Source of the DNA: Prevotellaceae bacterium UBA6858 | GTDB lineage: Bacteria > Bacteroidota > Bacteroidia > Bacteroidales > Bacteroidaceae | Direction of reading: 5' to 3' | Assembly (NCBI GenBank): GCA_002451695.1 | Contig: DKDC01000025.1 | Span: 17,698 to 24,136 of the forward strand | Length of the DNA stretch: 6,439 nt | Made by a program: the position numbers and the translations under genes | Notes under the pieces: generated by a model | Database searches by the model: none | Seen by the model: only the letters and a program-made list of their open reading frames with translations | Told to the model about the DNA's origin: nothing | Shown here: positions 6,397 through 6,439 of the stretch, piece after piece | Layout of the letters: each line of letters begins with the position of its first letter | Numbering within the stretch: position 1 is the first letter of the stretch

Positions 6397-6439
6397 AAAT
6401 TTGGATTATGTCTGATATAATTTTTCCTGTGTCCTATGT
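6397..6439. repeat. Right-edge copy of the 21-bp repeat
   Basis: Bases 6418-6438 match unit 1 of the left-edge repeat (9-29) at 19 of 21 positions, in the same orientation. The preceding 21 bases (6397-6417) look like a degenerate unit, matching unit 2 at about 12 of 21. The array probably continues past the window end. The bases between the terminator and this repeat (6277-6396) hold no gene or structure I can support. Confidence 0.65.

Overview
The window looks like a chromosomal piece from a gut- or oral-type Bacteroidales (Prevotellaceae/Muribaculaceae-like). The clues are a Bacteroidetes-style promoter match (TAnnTTTG), an A/T-rich region instead of a Shine-Dalgarno before the main start codon, moderately GC-rich coding sequence beside AT-rich spacers, a membrane-embedded AraC-type regulator, and a very large secreted modular protein whose C-terminus resembles a type IX secretion (T9SS) sorting tail. 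The assignment rests on these features only; there is no rRNA or marker gene here.

Layout. Bases 1-193 are non-coding: a 21-bp-periodic repeat (9-71) and a palindromic element (127-174). Bases 194-1291 (minus) encode a 365-residue protein with about seven membrane segments and a C-terminal AraC-type DNA-binding domain. Bases 1292-1613 form a divergent intergenic region. It holds a good minus-strand promoter for the regulator, several copies of a TTTTCCGCC-like motif, an (AT)8 tract running into a possible plus-strand -7 box, and two small dyads. Bases 1614-6215 (plus) encode a 1533-residue secreted protein. It has a signal peptide, five Gly-Tyr-Tyr-initiated beta-rich modules resembling beta-trefoil lectin folds, three helical FIVAR-like spacers, one F5/8 type C (discoidin) domain, a beta-rich region and a T9SS-like tail. 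A strong intrinsic terminator follows (6232-6276). The remaining bases to 6439 are non-coding and end in another copy of the left-edge repeat in the same orientation.

How the parts may work together (inference). The divergent arrangement suggests that the membrane-bound regulator senses something at or in the inner membrane and controls the large surface protein. No catalytic domain was recognised in that protein, so a multivalent glycan or host-surface binding role is the most economical reading. The most unusual points are its architecture, with a clear internal duplication of a module-plus-spacer unit, and the phased 21-bp repeats at both window edges. Those repeats could be a dispersed intergenic repeat family, a cassette boundary, or the reason an assembly stopped at both ends.
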